NCBI GenBank assembly: GCA_964599565.1
Contig: CAZRFE010000039.1
Location: forward strand, 1 to 23,350
Origin: JAJUFS01 sp964599565
GTDB taxonomy: Bacteria > Pseudomonadota > Gammaproteobacteria > Natronospirales > JAJUFS01
DNA length: 23,350 nucleotides
Reading direction: 5' to 3'
The position numbers and the translations under genes were made by a program. This document shows positions 1 through 9,793 of the stretch, piece after piece. Every line of letters begins with the position of its first letter. The stretch's first letter is position 1. Below the pieces are notes generated by a model that had not been told where the DNA came from, searched no databases, and saw nothing but the letters and a program-made list of their open reading frames with translations.

Positions 1-87
1 AAGAAGAAGCGTGCTCCCGGCAGGAAAAAGACCGCCGCGAAGAAATCATCGCAGCGAAGGAAATCTTCCGGGAAGAAGCGGAAATGA
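1..87 (+). CDS. C-terminal tail of a lysine-rich protein (partial)
   Basis: Frame 1 is open from the window edge to a TGA at 85-87 and encodes 28 residues that are mostly Lys, Arg, Ser and Ala, starting KKKRAPGRKKTAAKK. Such basic, disordered tails end several nucleic-acid-binding proteins, for example RNase R, RNA helicases and histone-like proteins. No folded domain is visible here, so the parent protein cannot be named. The frame ends eight bases before the likely GTG start of the next gene, so the two are probably co-transcribed. That this is a real coding end is inferred from its composition and position. Confidence 0.5.
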   Translation, partial: KKKRAPGRKKTAAKKSSQRRKSSGKKRK

Positions 88-94
88 CGGCATC

Positions 95-598
95 GTGCAG
101 CAAGCATCTTTCGCACGCATAGGCATCATCTCGGACACGCACGGCCTGCTGCGCGAGGAAGCGCTCGCGGCGTTGCGCGGTTCGGATCTCATCCTGCATG
201 CGGGCGACATCGGCGGGCCTGACGTTCTTGCCGGTCTCCGGGCGATCGCACCGGTGCGCGCCATTCGCGGCAACAACGATCGCGATGCCTGGGCGCACGC
301 GCTGCCCGAACGCGAGATCGTGACGCTCGGCGAACTGCAGATCTACATGCTGCATGACCTGAAGGAACTGGACATCGATCCCGCGCGTGCGGGACATCAC
401 GTCGTCGTGAGCGGACACTCGCACAAACCGCTCATCGAGGAACGCAACGGCGTGCTGTATGTGAATCCTGGCAGCGCCGGCCCGCGACGATTCTCGCTGC
501 CGGTCAGTGTTGCGCATCTTGCGGTGCGCGACGCCGAAGCCCGGGCGGAGCTACGCGCGCTTTCCATCGGGAAGACGCAGACACGGAAACGGCCATGA
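95..598 (+). CDS. YfcE/MJ0936-type metallophosphoesterase
   Basis: Predicted cytoplasmic phosphodiesterase of the calcineurin-like superfamily, 167 aa, a normal length for the YfcE group. The metal-binding motifs appear in order: GIISDTHG (D14, H16), HAGDIGG (D38), RGNNDRD (N60), H87 and VSGHSHKP (H108, H110). The family cleaves phosphodiester bonds with a dinuclear metal centre; the natural substrate is usually unknown. The reading frame is open back to position 11, but the homologous part begins at ARIGIISDTHG. The GTG at 95 lies just after the upstream stop at 87 and follows GGA-rich sequence, so I prefer it; the upstream extension is arginine-rich and overlaps the previous gene. The stop overlaps the next gene's start by 4 bp (ATGA), suggesting translational coupling. 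Confidence 0.88.
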   Translation: MQQASFARIGIISDTHGLLREEALAALRGSDLILHAGDIGGPDVLAGLRAIAPVRAIRGNNDRDAWAHALPEREIVTLGELQIYMLHDLKELDIDPARAGHHVVVSGHSHKPLIEERNGVLYVNPGSAGPRRFSLPVSVAHLAVRDAEARAELRALSIGKTQTRKRP

Positions 599-876
599 GC
601 ATCACGCGCGTCAACGAATTCACGGCGCTGGAAGGCAAGGCGGAGGCGCTGGGCGATTATCTCGCCTCGATCGTTCCCGTCATCGAATCCGCGGACGGCT
701 GCATCTACTGCCAGCTGTTGCGCGGACATGACGATCCGTCGCGCTTTCTCGTCATCGAGACCTGGGACAGCATCGCATCCCACCAGCTTTCCGTGCAGGG
801 CATCGACCGCAAGGAATTCCTGCGCGCGATGCAGATGCTCGCGGTGTCACCGCGCGCGGAATATTTCCATTCCTGA
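595..876 (+). CDS. Antibiotic biosynthesis monooxygenase (ABM) domain protein
   Basis: A 93-residue protein with the small dimeric ferredoxin-like ABM fold. Visible marks are an N-terminal strand with an NEF element, a central GCIYCQLLRG strand, the FLVIETWDS strand and a following helix with the typical short H-x3-S-V pattern (HQLSVQ). Members act as quinol monooxygenases or haem-degrading enzymes, or are small stress proteins of unknown substrate; the sequence alone does not decide. The ATG overlaps the stop of the phosphodiesterase gene (ATGA at 595-598), so the two are an operon with coupled translation. It ends 14 bp before the convergent tex stop; only a weak CGGG-ttt-CCCG hairpin (877-887) separates them. 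Confidence 0.82.
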   Translation: MSITRVNEFTALEGKAEALGDYLASIVPVIESADGCIYCQLLRGHDDPSRFLVIETWDSIASHQLSVQGIDRKEFLRAMQMLAVSPRAEYFHS

Positions 877-890
877 CGGGTTTCCCGCCG

Positions 891-3227
891 CTATTTCTTC
901 TTCCATCCCGCGAGCGCATCCGCGAACGGATTGTTCGCGACCTGTGCACGCGGCGGAGACTTGCGTTCCGTGCGTGCGCGCGGCTCGCGCGATTGCGCGT
1001 CGCCCGCTTCCCGTTTCGCCGGACGCGCGGTTTCGCTGTCCGAGCGCATGCTGAGTGCGATGCGCTTGCGCTTGACGTCAACGTCGATCACGCGCACCGA
1101 CACCACATCGCCTGTCTTCACCACCTCATGCGGATCCTTCACGAAACGGTCCGCGAGCGCGGAGATGTGCACGAGGCCGTCCTGGTGCACGCCGATGTCG
1201 ACGAACGCACCGAAGTTCGCAACGTTGGTGACAACACCCTGCAGGCGCATGCCGGGCTTGAGATCGTTCAGCGTTTCCACACCTTCCCTGAACTCCGCCG
1301 TCCTGAACTCGGGGCGCGGATCGCGGCCCGGTTTTTCCAGTTCGCCGAGAATGTCCTTCACCGTCGGCGCACCAAAGCGTTCATCGGTGTAATCGTTCGC
1401 AGCGAGGCCGCGCAGGAACGCGGCATCGCCGATCAGCGCGCGGATCTCGCGCCCGGTGGCGGCAAGAATCCGCTCGACGACGGGATACGCTTCCGGATGC
1501 ACGGCGGATGCATCAAGCGGGTTGTCGCCGTTCATCACGCGCAGGAATCCCGCGCACTGCTCGAACGCCTTCTCGCCAAGGCGCGGCACCTTCAGCACCT
1601 GGCGGCGGTTGCGGAACGCGCCGTTGGCATTGCGGAACTCGACGACATTCTCCGCAAGCACGGGGCCGAGGCCGGAGACACGCGAAAGCAGCGGCGCGGA
1701 CGCGGTGTTCACATCCACGCCGACTGCGTTCACGCAGTCCTCGATCACCGCGTCGAGCGCGCGTGCGAGCTGCAGTTGCGAAACATCATGCTGGTACTGT
1801 CCGACGCCGATCGACTTCGGCTCGATCTTCACGAGCTCCGCGAGCGGGTCCTGCAGGCGCCGCGCGATGGAAATCGCACCGCGCAGCGAGACATCGATGC
1901 CCGGAAATTCCTTCGATGCAATCTCGGACGCGGAATACACCGATGCGCCCGCTTCGGAAACCACGATCTTGCTCGCCTTCAGTTGCGGCAATCCCTTCAG
2001 CAGTTCGCCGGCGAGCCTGTCGGTTTCACGCGACGCGGTGCCGTTGCCGATCGCGATCAGGCTCACCTTGTGCTTCTGGCAGAGCGTGGCAAGTGTTGCG
2101 AGCGAACCCTGCACATCGTTGCGCGGCGGAAAGGGATAGATGGTCGCGGTATCGACAAGCTTGCCCGTGGCATCCACGATGGCGACCTTCACGCCTGTAC
2201 GAATGCCGGGATCAAGTCCCATCACCACGCGCGGACCCGCGGGCGCCGCGAGCAGCAGGTCCTTCAGGTTGCGCGCGAACACCTTGATCGCTTCTTCCTC
2301 GGCAAGCTCGCGTAGCCGCTTCCTGATCTCCATGTCGATGTGCCACTGCAGCTTCACCTTCCATGTCCAGCGCACGGTCTCGCGCAGCCACGCATCCGCC
2401 GCGCGACCCTTGTCCTCGATGCCGAAGTGCTTCGCGATCATCACCTCGCCGATGGATGTCTCGCTCTTCGGCCTGCCTTCGTCATCGAGTTCATCAAGCA
2501 CGAGCGCGAGCGCGAGAACTTCCTCCGACTGACCGCGGAACATCGCGAGCGCGCGGTGCGAGGGAATCTTCCTCACAGGCTCGATGGCATCGAAGTAATC
2601 GGAAAATTTCTCCGCGCTGTCGCGTTTCGCGGGATCGATGTCGCGTACCTTCGACTGCAGGCGGCCGTTCTCCCACGCGAACTCGCGCAGCCGGCCGGTG
2701 AGTTCCGGTTCTTCCGCGAAACGTTCCATGAGAATCTGGCGCGCACCGTCGAGCGCGGCTGCGGCATCCGCCACACCCTTGTCGGCGTCGATGAATTTCA
2801 TCGCTTCGGTGCCGGGATCCAGCGCGGGATCTTCAAACAGTGCGTCCGCGAGCGGTTCGAGGCCGGCTTCCTTCGCGATCTGCGCCTTCGTGCGCCGCTT
2901 CTTCATGTACGGACGGTAAAGGTCTTCGAGCCGCGTCTTGGTATCCGCTGCATCGATCTGTCCGCGCAGTTCGTCGGTGAGCTTTCCCTGTTCATCGATG
3001 GATGCAAGCACGGTTGCGCGGCGTTCCTCGAGTTCGCGGTGGTAGCGCAGGCGATCTTCAAGCATGCGCAGCTGTGCATCATCCAGTCCGCCGGTCGCTT
3101 CCTTTCGGTAGCGCGCGATGAACGGCACGGTTGCGCCGCCGTCCAGCAGCTCGACGGCCGCGACGACCTGCTTCACGTTCGCGCCGGTTTCATCGGCAAG
3201 GCGGGGGAGTATGCGTTCCAGGCTCAT
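891..3227 (-). CDS. tex: Tex, S1 RNA-binding transcription accessory protein
   Basis: Full-length Tex (778 aa, family about 770-790). Domains in order: N-terminal helical Tex region (1 to about 200, with PFIARYRKEATGGLDD and EDLYRPYMKKRRTKAQIA), YqgF/RNase H-like domain (about 333-440, MGLDPGIRTGVKVA), helix-hairpin-helix region (about 510-565, VSGLGPVLAENVVEFR) and an S1 domain (about 657-728, GVVTNVANFGAFVDIGVHQDGLVHIS). A basic disordered tail follows and ends NPFADALAGWKKK. Tex binds nucleic acid and affects transcription; its exact role is unsettled. The ATG at 3225-3227 gives the conserved MSLERILPRLADE start, with only a weak ribosome-binding site. It lies 93 bp downstream of the ATP-grasp gene on the same strand and may be read from that promoter. 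Confidence 0.97.
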   Translation of the reverse strand: MSLERILPRLADETGANVKQVVAAVELLDGGATVPFIARYRKEATGGLDDAQLRMLEDRLRYHRELEERRATVLASIDEQGKLTDELRGQIDAADTKTRLEDLYRPYMKKRRTKAQIAKEAGLEPLADALFEDPALDPGTEAMKFIDADKGVADAAAALDGARQILMERFAEEPELTGRLREFAWENGRLQSKVRDIDPAKRDSAEKFSDYFDAIEPVRKIPSHRALAMFRGQSEEVLALALVLDELDDEGRPKSETSIGEVMIAKHFGIEDKGRAADAWLRETVRWTWKVKLQWHIDMEIRKRLRELAEEEAIKVFARNLKDLLLAAPAGPRVVMGLDPGIRTGVKVAIVDATGKLVDTATIYPFPPRNDVQGSLATLATLCQKHKVSLIAIGNGTASRETDRLAGELLKGLPQLKASKIVVSEAGASVYSASEIASKEFPGIDVSLRGAISIARRLQDPLAELVKIEPKSIGVGQYQHDVSQLQLARALDAVIEDCVNAVGVDVNTASAPLLSRVSGLGPVLAENVVEFRNANGAFRNRRQVLKVPRLGEKAFEQCAGFLRVMNGDNPLDASAVHPEAYPVVERILAATGREIRALIGDAAFLRGLAANDYTDERFGAPTVKDILGELEKPGRDPRPEFRTAEFREGVETLNDLKPGMRLQGVVTNVANFGAFVDIGVHQDGLVHISALADRFVKDPHEVVKTGDVVSVRVIDVDVKRKRIALSMRSDSETARPAKREAGDAQSREPRARTERKSPPRAQVANNPFADALAGWKKK

Positions 3228-3320
3228 CCGTTTTCATCCGTTCGGGAAAGCGACGGATTATACGGAACGGGACATCACAGGAAATCTTGCAAGTTCACGG
3301 GAATTCTGCGCAGCGGGACG

Positions 3321-4115
3321 CTACGCCGAGCGCGGCAAAGGCGCCGGCCTGTTCGCGAAGGATTTCAGCAGCCAGGCATGGATGTATTCCTCCACGCGAA
3401 TGCCGCGTGCAACCATGGCCTGGTTGCCGAAACGCACGTTGAACTCGAGGATGCAGGGCTGGCCGTTCAGCCACGCGACATCGAAGCCTGCGTGATCGAT
3501 GCCAAGGCCGGTTGCGATGCACGCAACCGCATCGAGCGCAGCGGCGGGAATGTCGTCGAAGCTCACGCTTCCACCGCGCGCGACATTGTTCAGGAAACCG
3601 TCGATGCCCTGCCGCCAGTATGCGCACACGATACGGTCACCGACCCACACGATGCGAAGGTCGCGATCGATGGGCAGGTACTCCTGCGCGTACAGCACCG
3701 GTTGCACCGCACACCACGCATTGAACTCCGCGCGGCTGCCGATGAGCCGTACGCCGCGGCCCATGGACTCGCGCGGCACCTTCACGACGAACGGAAAGTT
3801 CATGGCATCGAGAATTTCCTCGCGTCCCGCAGGCGTGTTCGCGCGGATCAGCGTGAACGGCGTCCACGCGGGAAACGCAGCGTCGAGCGCGCGCGTCATT
3901 GCAATCTTGTCGTGGCCGAGCCGGAACGTCGCAGGCGAGGGAAAGATCCGGCAGCCAAGCGCATATTGCAGGGCGTCGAGCTGCCAGAACTCCGGGAACA
4001 GCACGCAGTCCGCCGCGCGCAACAGGTCGCGGTGCGCGAGCCAGCGCTCCGGCTTGATGACGGTTGTGCCTGGAATGCGCAGGCTGCGGAGAGGATCGAA
4101 GCTGACGAATTGCAC
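3321..4115 (-). CDS. RimK-like ATP-grasp protein
   Basis: Predicted ATP-grasp ligase of about 264 aa; the acceptor substrate is unknown. Visible ATP-grasp features are the nucleotide-binding strand and glycine-rich loop FVVKVPRESMGRGVRL (Lys at 112), EYLPIDRDLRIVWVGDRIV in the central sheet, and the metal-binding CILEFNVRFGN (E224, N226). The N-terminal part (FVSFDPLRSLRIPGTTVIKPERW) is a pre-ATP-grasp domain. The frame stays open to an ATG at 4325, but those 70 residues look non-coding. I prefer the GTG at 4113-4115, because a TAGAAT -10 box lies at 4145-4150 and would start transcription about 20 bases upstream of it. The ribosome-binding site is weak. Same strand as tex, 93 bp upstream of it. 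Confidence 0.78.
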   Translation of the reverse strand: MQFVSFDPLRSLRIPGTTVIKPERWLAHRDLLRAADCVLFPEFWQLDALQYALGCRIFPSPATFRLGHDKIAMTRALDAAFPAWTPFTLIRANTPAGREEILDAMNFPFVVKVPRESMGRGVRLIGSRAEFNAWCAVQPVLYAQEYLPIDRDLRIVWVGDRIVCAYWRQGIDGFLNNVARGGSVSFDDIPAAALDAVACIATGLGIDHAGFDVAWLNGQPCILEFNVRFGNQAMVARGIRVEEYIHAWLLKSFANRPAPLPRSA

Positions 4116-4144
4116 GGTATCGGCCGCAATGGTGCAAAGCGCGC

Positions 4145-4150
4145 ATTCTA
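4145..4150 (-). promoter_or_regulatory. Candidate -10 box of the ATP-grasp gene
   Basis: On the minus strand the sequence reads CCTAGAATGCGCGC, with TAGAAT about 30 bases before the GTG start at 4115. The same CTAGAAT/CTAGACT string precedes four other genes in the window. No good -35 hexamer is visible. The rest of the 4116-4396 gap between the ATP-grasp and GGDEF-EAL genes shows no convincing gene or terminator. Confidence 0.5.
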
Positions 4151-4396
4151 GGCATGCGCCACAGGCACCATGATGAAAAGAAGCGTTCCGATCGTGCAGA
4201 AGTTCTTCTCGATCAACGCGGGGAATCGTGAAACGCCCAAAGTCTGCAGCGGCAGGGCGGGGCGCAACGACGTCGTGTTCTTCGTGTTGATCCGAAGCAC
4301 GTCCGCTCGGGACCTTCGAAGACATCCCGGGAGGGCAACGACATGCCTGCCAGCGATCGCAAGAACATCACGATGGAAATGCTGCGGGGAAAACCT

Positions 4397-6442
4397 TCAG
4401 ATCACTTCATTGCGGAAATACCGCGCCGCCGAAACGCTCTCCAGCATGCTCTGGCAGGTTGCGGGCGGCATCGGTTCGTACATGAGGTAACCCTGGATCT
4501 CGTCGATGCCTGCGGCGCGCAACTGCGCGAGCTGCGCTTCGGTTTCCACGCCTTCTGCAACGACGCGGATGCCGAGCTTGTGTGCGAGCGGGATGAGTGC
4601 GTCGACGATGGCGAGGCTTCCCATGTCGATGGAAATCTCGTGGATGAATTCCTTGTCGAGCTTCACCTTGTCGATCGGCAGCCGCCGGAGATAGGAAAGC
4701 GACGAAAAGCCGGTGCCGAAATCGTCGATCGCGATGCGCACGCCGGAAAGGCGCAGCTGTTCGAGCGTGACGAGACCGGCCTCGAAGTTTTCCATCGCGA
4801 CGTTCTCGGTGATCTCGACGAGCAGGTCCTCGGGCGCAAGCTTGGCCTGGCGCAGCACGCGCATGACGCGATCGATGAGATCGGGACTGCGGAATGCGCT
4901 GGCCGAGAAGTTCACCGCGATCCATAGCGGCATGTCGAAACGCTGTCGCCAGTCGCGCACCTGGCGGCACGCGGATTCGAGCACCCAGTCCGTGATGCGG
5001 TCCATCAGGCCGAGATTCTCCGCAAGCGGCAGGAATTCATCCGGCGGCAACAGGCCGCGTTTCGAATGCTTCCAGCGCAGCAATGCCTCGAATCCGGTTA
5101 CGCTGCTGCTGTCTGCAAGCAGTACCGGCTGATAGACGAGCGTGAATTCGCCGCGCTCCAGTGCGCGTCGCAGGTCTGTCTCGAATTCCAGCTGCTCCTG
5201 CGCGCGGCCGCTCATGTCCGTCGAGAATGCAACGATCTGGTCGCCGCCATACTCGCGCGCGCGGATCGTCGCGGCGCTCGCGCTCGCGAGCAGCGCTTCG
5301 GGCTTGTCGCCGTCGTTCGGGAAGCTTGAAAGACCCATGCTGCAGGTGAGAAGAACGTCGCGGTCGTCGAGCGTGAAAGGTTCGCGCAGGCGCTCAAGCA
5401 GATGCTGGCACGCGCCGAGTGCAAATGCGCTGCCGTCTTCCTCGCGGAACAGCAGTGCGAATTCGTCCGCGCCGATGCGCGCGACGGTGTCGACGCGCTG
5501 CGCGCGATGCAGCAGACGGTCGCTCAGCTGCGCGAGCAGGCGGTCGGCCTGCTGGTGGCCGAGCGATTCGTTCAGCAGGCGGAAGCGGTCGACATTCACC
5601 ATGGCAATGACGTAGCGCGCGCCATCGTGCTCCTGGCCGAGCGCGTGCGCGAGACGTTCGAGAAACAGCTTGCGGTTCGGCAGGCCGGTGAGCGCGTCAT
5701 GGAACGAGAGGTGATAGAGCCGGCGCGTGGCGCTGCGCGCGCGCGTGCGCTCCTCTTCCAGCAGCCAGATCACGAGCGCGAGCCCGATCATGACCTGCCC
5801 GACGAGGTCGCAGAGTCCGAGTGCCGGTGTCCATCCGAACCATGTCTCCAGCAGATGCTGCGAGAGGTACACGCCGAGCATCGCAAGATGCTGCATGCCA
5901 TAGAGAATGAACGCGGTTGCAAGCAGCCGGCGGCCGAAGCTGCCGTGCTCGGTTTCGCCGGACCACAGGAACACGCCGGCAATGAAGAACGCGCTCGCGG
6001 TGAGCAGGCTGCGCAGCTCGACGCGCAACAGCAGGCGCAGGTCGCCCGCATCCGGCGAGTTCGCGAACAGCAGCGCGGACATTGCGCCAAGGCCTGCGGC
6101 GATCAGCAGCAGCGAGCGCAGCCGCGGCGGCGCGATGCGCCGTTCCGTTGCAGCGACATACGCGCCTGCCAGCAGCCAGATGATCTGCGGATACGCGGCC
6201 GCCAGCGAAACCGCGCAGAGCGCAGTGCCGAGCATTCCAAGCGTGCCTGCATCGGAGACGGAGAGAATCGCGAATCCCGACGTGACGTAATAGATGACGC
6301 CCGCCTGGAAGCTCAGCGACCAGTAGCGCAGGTGCGCACGGCGATACACGCGGAAGAAACCGTGGAAAACGAGCGCGAGCAGCAGGGCGATGACCGCCTC
6401 CGTCAGCTTGAGCACAAAAACGAGCGTGTGCGGCTCCGTCAC
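4397..6442 (-). CDS. Membrane-bound GGDEF-EAL protein, probable c-di-GMP phosphodiesterase
   Basis: 681 aa. Residues 1-230 form about seven hydrophobic segments, a membrane sensor region without a recognised ligand motif. The GGDEF domain (about 245-410) keeps the DALTGLPNR and NVDRFRLLNESLGH elements, but the signature is GADEF (324-328) instead of GGDEF, so cyclase activity is doubtful. The EAL domain (about 420-670) looks intact: EALLRW (452-457), N511 in IAVNFSA, E546 in EITENV, DDFGTG (573-578), the Lys of KVKLDK, E630 in VVAEGVE and QGYLMYEPMP. It therefore probably degrades cyclic di-GMP to pGpG at the inner membrane. ATG at 6440-6442; a TAGACT box about 53 bases upstream. Monocistronic, divergent from the barrel gene. 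Confidence 0.94.
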   Translation of the reverse strand: MTEPHTLVFVLKLTEAVIALLLALVFHGFFRVYRRAHLRYWSLSFQAGVIYYVTSGFAILSVSDAGTLGMLGTALCAVSLAAAYPQIIWLLAGAYVAATERRIAPPRLRSLLLIAAGLGAMSALLFANSPDAGDLRLLLRVELRSLLTASAFFIAGVFLWSGETEHGSFGRRLLATAFILYGMQHLAMLGVYLSQHLLETWFGWTPALGLCDLVGQVMIGLALVIWLLEEERTRARSATRRLYHLSFHDALTGLPNRKLFLERLAHALGQEHDGARYVIAMVNVDRFRLLNESLGHQQADRLLAQLSDRLLHRAQRVDTVARIGADEFALLFREEDGSAFALGACQHLLERLREPFTLDDRDVLLTCSMGLSSFPNDGDKPEALLASASAATIRAREYGGDQIVAFSTDMSGRAQEQLEFETDLRRALERGEFTLVYQPVLLADSSSVTGFEALLRWKHSKRGLLPPDEFLPLAENLGLMDRITDWVLESACRQVRDWRQRFDMPLWIAVNFSASAFRSPDLIDRVMRVLRQAKLAPEDLLVEITENVAMENFEAGLVTLEQLRLSGVRIAIDDFGTGFSSLSYLRRLPIDKVKLDKEFIHEISIDMGSLAIVDALIPLAHKLGIRVVAEGVETEAQLAQLRAAGIDEIQGYLMYEPMPPATCQSMLESVSAARYFRNEVI

Positions 6443-6494
6443 GTCCCCCTCCTGCAGCCATCCCGGCCCCGTGGACCGGGCTTCTGTTCAATCG

Positions 6495-6500
6495 AGTCTA
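6495..6500 (-). promoter_or_regulatory. Candidate -10 box of the GGDEF-EAL gene
   Basis: The minus strand reads GCTAGACTCGATTG, placing TAGACT about 53 bases before the ATG at 6442. It belongs to the CTAGA(A/C)T set found in this window. No convincing -35 hexamer is visible. Confidence 0.4.
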
Positions 6501-6598
6501 GCACTGCCGTCTCGGGGATTGGCGTGCCATGACCCGCATCACGGTTGAACCGCAATGCAATCGGCACTATCTCACCGAATCCGGCCATCCCATACGCC

Positions 6599-6604
6599 AG
6601 GAGG
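6599..6604 (+). promoter_or_regulatory. Shine-Dalgarno site deciding the barrel gene start
   Basis: A perfect AGGAGG five bases before the ATG at 6610. It rules out the longer open frame that begins at 6529 and places the signal peptide at the N-terminus. Confidence 0.8.
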
Positions 6605-6609
6605 AACAC

Positions 6610-7143
6610 ATGCGATCCACTGCCATCCTGTTGCTGCTGCTTTTCGCACCCGCATCCACGTTCGCCGCCGGCATCGACTACAGCCATTTCGACGCTGCAC
6701 TCGTGAGCCTGGACGGTCCGCGCGACGATTTCGAAGGACTCGGCGCACGCCTGTCGCTGCCGTTCAACGCACAGGTCTACGGCAAGGCCGAGTTCGCGGC
6801 CACCCGTGCGAACAGCATCGATCGCACCGACTTCGCATTCGGCGGCGGCTATCACATGCCGCTGAACCGCCACACGGATTTCTTTGCGGAAATCGAGATC
6901 GTGAACGTCGATACCGATGCCGGCGACGATGACGGATTGCGTTTCGGCGGCGGCGTGCGCTCGCTCGTCATGCAGGAACTGGAGCTGCGTGGCGCGCTGC
7001 GTTACGTGGATCTCGGAGACGGCGAGCTGGTGCTCGATCTTGGCGCGCAGTACCTGATCAATTCGGACTGGGCCGCGTTTCTCGATATCAGCGAAGGCGA
7101 TGACTTCGGCGGGTACCGCATCGGCGCGCGCTACGGCTTCTGA
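6610..7143 (+). CDS. Small outer-membrane beta-barrel protein
   Basis: 177 aa with a clear Sec signal peptide (MRSTAILLLLLFAPASTFA, cleavage near ALA/AG-like TFA-AG). The mature part alternates polar and hydrophobic residues in strand-sized stretches separated by acidic turns (DTDAGDDDG, EGDDFGG). It ends in an aromatic residue (GARYGF), the usual C-terminal signal for outer-membrane assembly. It resembles small 8-strand barrels of the OmpA-like/Ax21-like kind, but I cannot assign a subfamily or function. The frame is open back to 6529, but a perfect AGGAGG at 6599-6604, five bases before the ATG at 6610, together with the signal peptide, fixes this start. A strong hairpin follows directly. 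Confidence 0.82.
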   Translation: MRSTAILLLLLFAPASTFAAGIDYSHFDAALVSLDGPRDDFEGLGARLSLPFNAQVYGKAEFAATRANSIDRTDFAFGGGYHMPLNRHTDFFAEIEIVNVDTDAGDDDGLRFGGGVRSLVMQELELRGALRYVDLGDGELVLDLGAQYLINSDWAAFLDISEGDDFGGYRIGARYGF

Positions 7144-7158
7144 ACGGAAGCTGCAAGG

Positions 7159-7184
7159 ACAAAGGGGCCTTGCGGCCCCTTTGT
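7159..7184. terminator. Bidirectional intrinsic terminator
   Basis: A perfect 11-bp stem (ACAAAGGGGCC / GGCCCCTTTGT) with loop TTGC lies 15 bases after the barrel gene and 17 bases from the end of the convergent dipeptidase gene. A and T at the stem ends give a short U-tract in either direction, so it can serve both genes. Confidence 0.85.
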
Positions 7185-7201
7185 CGTTCCTGCGGCACGA
7201 A

Positions 7202-8389
<1,188 letters not shown>

Positions 8390-8466
8390 TCCACGATTCC
8401 TCGTCTGTATGCGGTTGAGCAGGGTGAGACACGGCGCGGTGCGGGAAGTTCGCACCGCGCATGATG

Positions 8467-9768
8467 TCATTCGGCGAGACCGGACGGCAGGCGCGGCGAA
8501 CCGAGCAGTTCGCCGAAGACCTTCCAGCGCTCCTCGGCGGTGGACGCGTTGCGCTCGACGTAGCCGCGCACGAGATCGCGGCCGAGATTGTAGTTGATGA
8601 CGTAGCTGCGGTAGGTGTCGATGAAATCGACGCGCTGTGCGGCGCGTTCCGGCGAATACAGGCCGTATTTCACCAGCCAGTCGATGGTTTCCTCCCGCGT
8701 CTTCACGCCATCGAGATACGCGCGCGCGGCTTCGTTGCCGGCGTAGTCGAGCGCTGCGAGCCGCTCGCGCAACGCGGCATATTCTGCAAGTGCCGCGGTG
8801 TCGATGCCGGCGAGCGGCGCGAGTACATCGCGCTCGAACGAAAGCCGTTCGTCGCCCGGGAACGCAAGTTCCACGCCGTAGTTCGCGCTGCCTTCCGCGA
8901 TGAGCGACTGCGGGCTGTACAGCGCGTACACGCTGAACTCCGGCCAGCCGCGCGCGTTCACGAGTTCGCTTTCAAGGAGCGCGTTGTAGGTGTGATGGCC
9001 GGGATAGCCTTCGTGGCAGCCGAGCTCGACGGCGCGGTCGAGAAAGATCGGCAGGTCCGTGTTCACCTGGATCAGCGAATGCGCATCGCCCTGGTACCAG
9101 TTGTAGCCGCTCCAGGGCTTGTCGTTCACGTACTCGATGCGAAAGCTTTCCTGTGCGGGCAGCGGCAGATGCATGAGCGTGCGCGTGCGGCATTCGCGCA
9201 TCGCGGCTTCGAACACCGTCGCGAGACGGTCTTGCGGAATCACGAACTGCTTGCGGAAGTTCTCCACGCGTTCGGCGAGCGGGCCATCGCCGGGCACGAG
9301 CGCGTCGATGTCCGCGAGGATGGCGTCGAAATGCGCCGCGTCATGGTGCGGCGGTTCGGCGTCGTACAGCGCCTTCGCTTCCGCATCGAATGAAAGTTCC
9401 TTGCCGCCGAGAATCTCGAGGTAGGTGACCAGCGCATCGATCTGCTTCACGAGATATTCGCGCCGCAGTTTCATGAGCGCATCGGCGGGAATGGCCGTGG
9501 ATGCGAGGTCTTCGCGCAGCGTGCGTGCGCGTTCAAGAAGGTCGGCCTTGCTTGCGTTTTCCGAGCGCGCCGTTTCACGCCACTCGGCGGGTCCGTAATA
9601 CGCGTCCACGTAACCCGGGTCGATCTCGCCGGTCGCGAGCACCAGATGCACGTAGCGCTCGGCAATCGCGTTCGTTGCATCGGCAGTATCTTCGGGATCG
9701 TTCGTGCCGCACGCGGCGAGCAGCGCGGCGGCGGCGAACGGCAGCAGCAGGGAAAGGATTCGGAACAT
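8467..9768 (-). CDS. Lipoprotein with HEGYPGHH metallopeptidase motif (DUF885-like)
   Basis: 433 aa. The N-terminus is a lipoprotein signal with lipobox LLAAC, giving a lipid-attached Cys20. The motif CHEGYPGHHTYN (His252, Glu253, His258/259) and the later LIAEGSANYGVEL (Glu292) match the zinc site seen in DUF885-like and related M-type peptidases, where HE and a downstream His bind zinc and a distant Glu completes the site. I infer an envelope-anchored peptidase; the substrate is unknown. Good Shine-Dalgarno (GGAG seven bases before the ATG at 9768). It precedes the dipeptidase gene by 77 bp on the same strand, so an endopeptidase-then-dipeptidase pairing is plausible. Confidence 0.83.
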   Translation of the reverse strand: MFRILSLLLPFAAAALLAACGTNDPEDTADATNAIAERYVHLVLATGEIDPGYVDAYYGPAEWRETARSENASKADLLERARTLREDLASTAIPADALMKLRREYLVKQIDALVTYLEILGGKELSFDAEAKALYDAEPPHHDAAHFDAILADIDALVPGDGPLAERVENFRKQFVIPQDRLATVFEAAMRECRTRTLMHLPLPAQESFRIEYVNDKPWSGYNWYQGDAHSLIQVNTDLPIFLDRAVELGCHEGYPGHHTYNALLESELVNARGWPEFSVYALYSPQSLIAEGSANYGVELAFPGDERLSFERDVLAPLAGIDTAALAEYAALRERLAALDYAGNEAARAYLDGVKTREETIDWLVKYGLYSPERAAQRVDFIDTYRSYVINYNLGRDLVRGYVERNASTAEERWKVFGELLGSPRLPSGLAE

Positions 9769-9793
9769 GGGTTTCTCCAGCAGGCGAAGCGGA

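Noticed and set aside
993..2315. Long plus-strand open frame (440 aa) opposite tex
   Set aside because: It is the antisense shadow of tex, whose domains are unmistakable. Its product is rich in His, Arg and Ala with no domain, as expected from GC-rich codon bias.
2340..4151. 603-aa plus-strand open frame across tex and the ATP-grasp gene
   Set aside because: It spans two well-supported minus genes and their spacer, with no start site signal or recognisable domain.
4116..4325. N-terminal extension of the ATP-grasp protein to the ATG at 4325
   Set aside because: The extra 70 residues are low-complexity and unlike the family, and the candidate -10 box lies inside them.
4170..4490. 106-aa plus-strand frame between the ATP-grasp and GGDEF-EAL genes
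   Set aside because: No ribosome-binding site, no domain, and its second half is antisense to the EAL domain.
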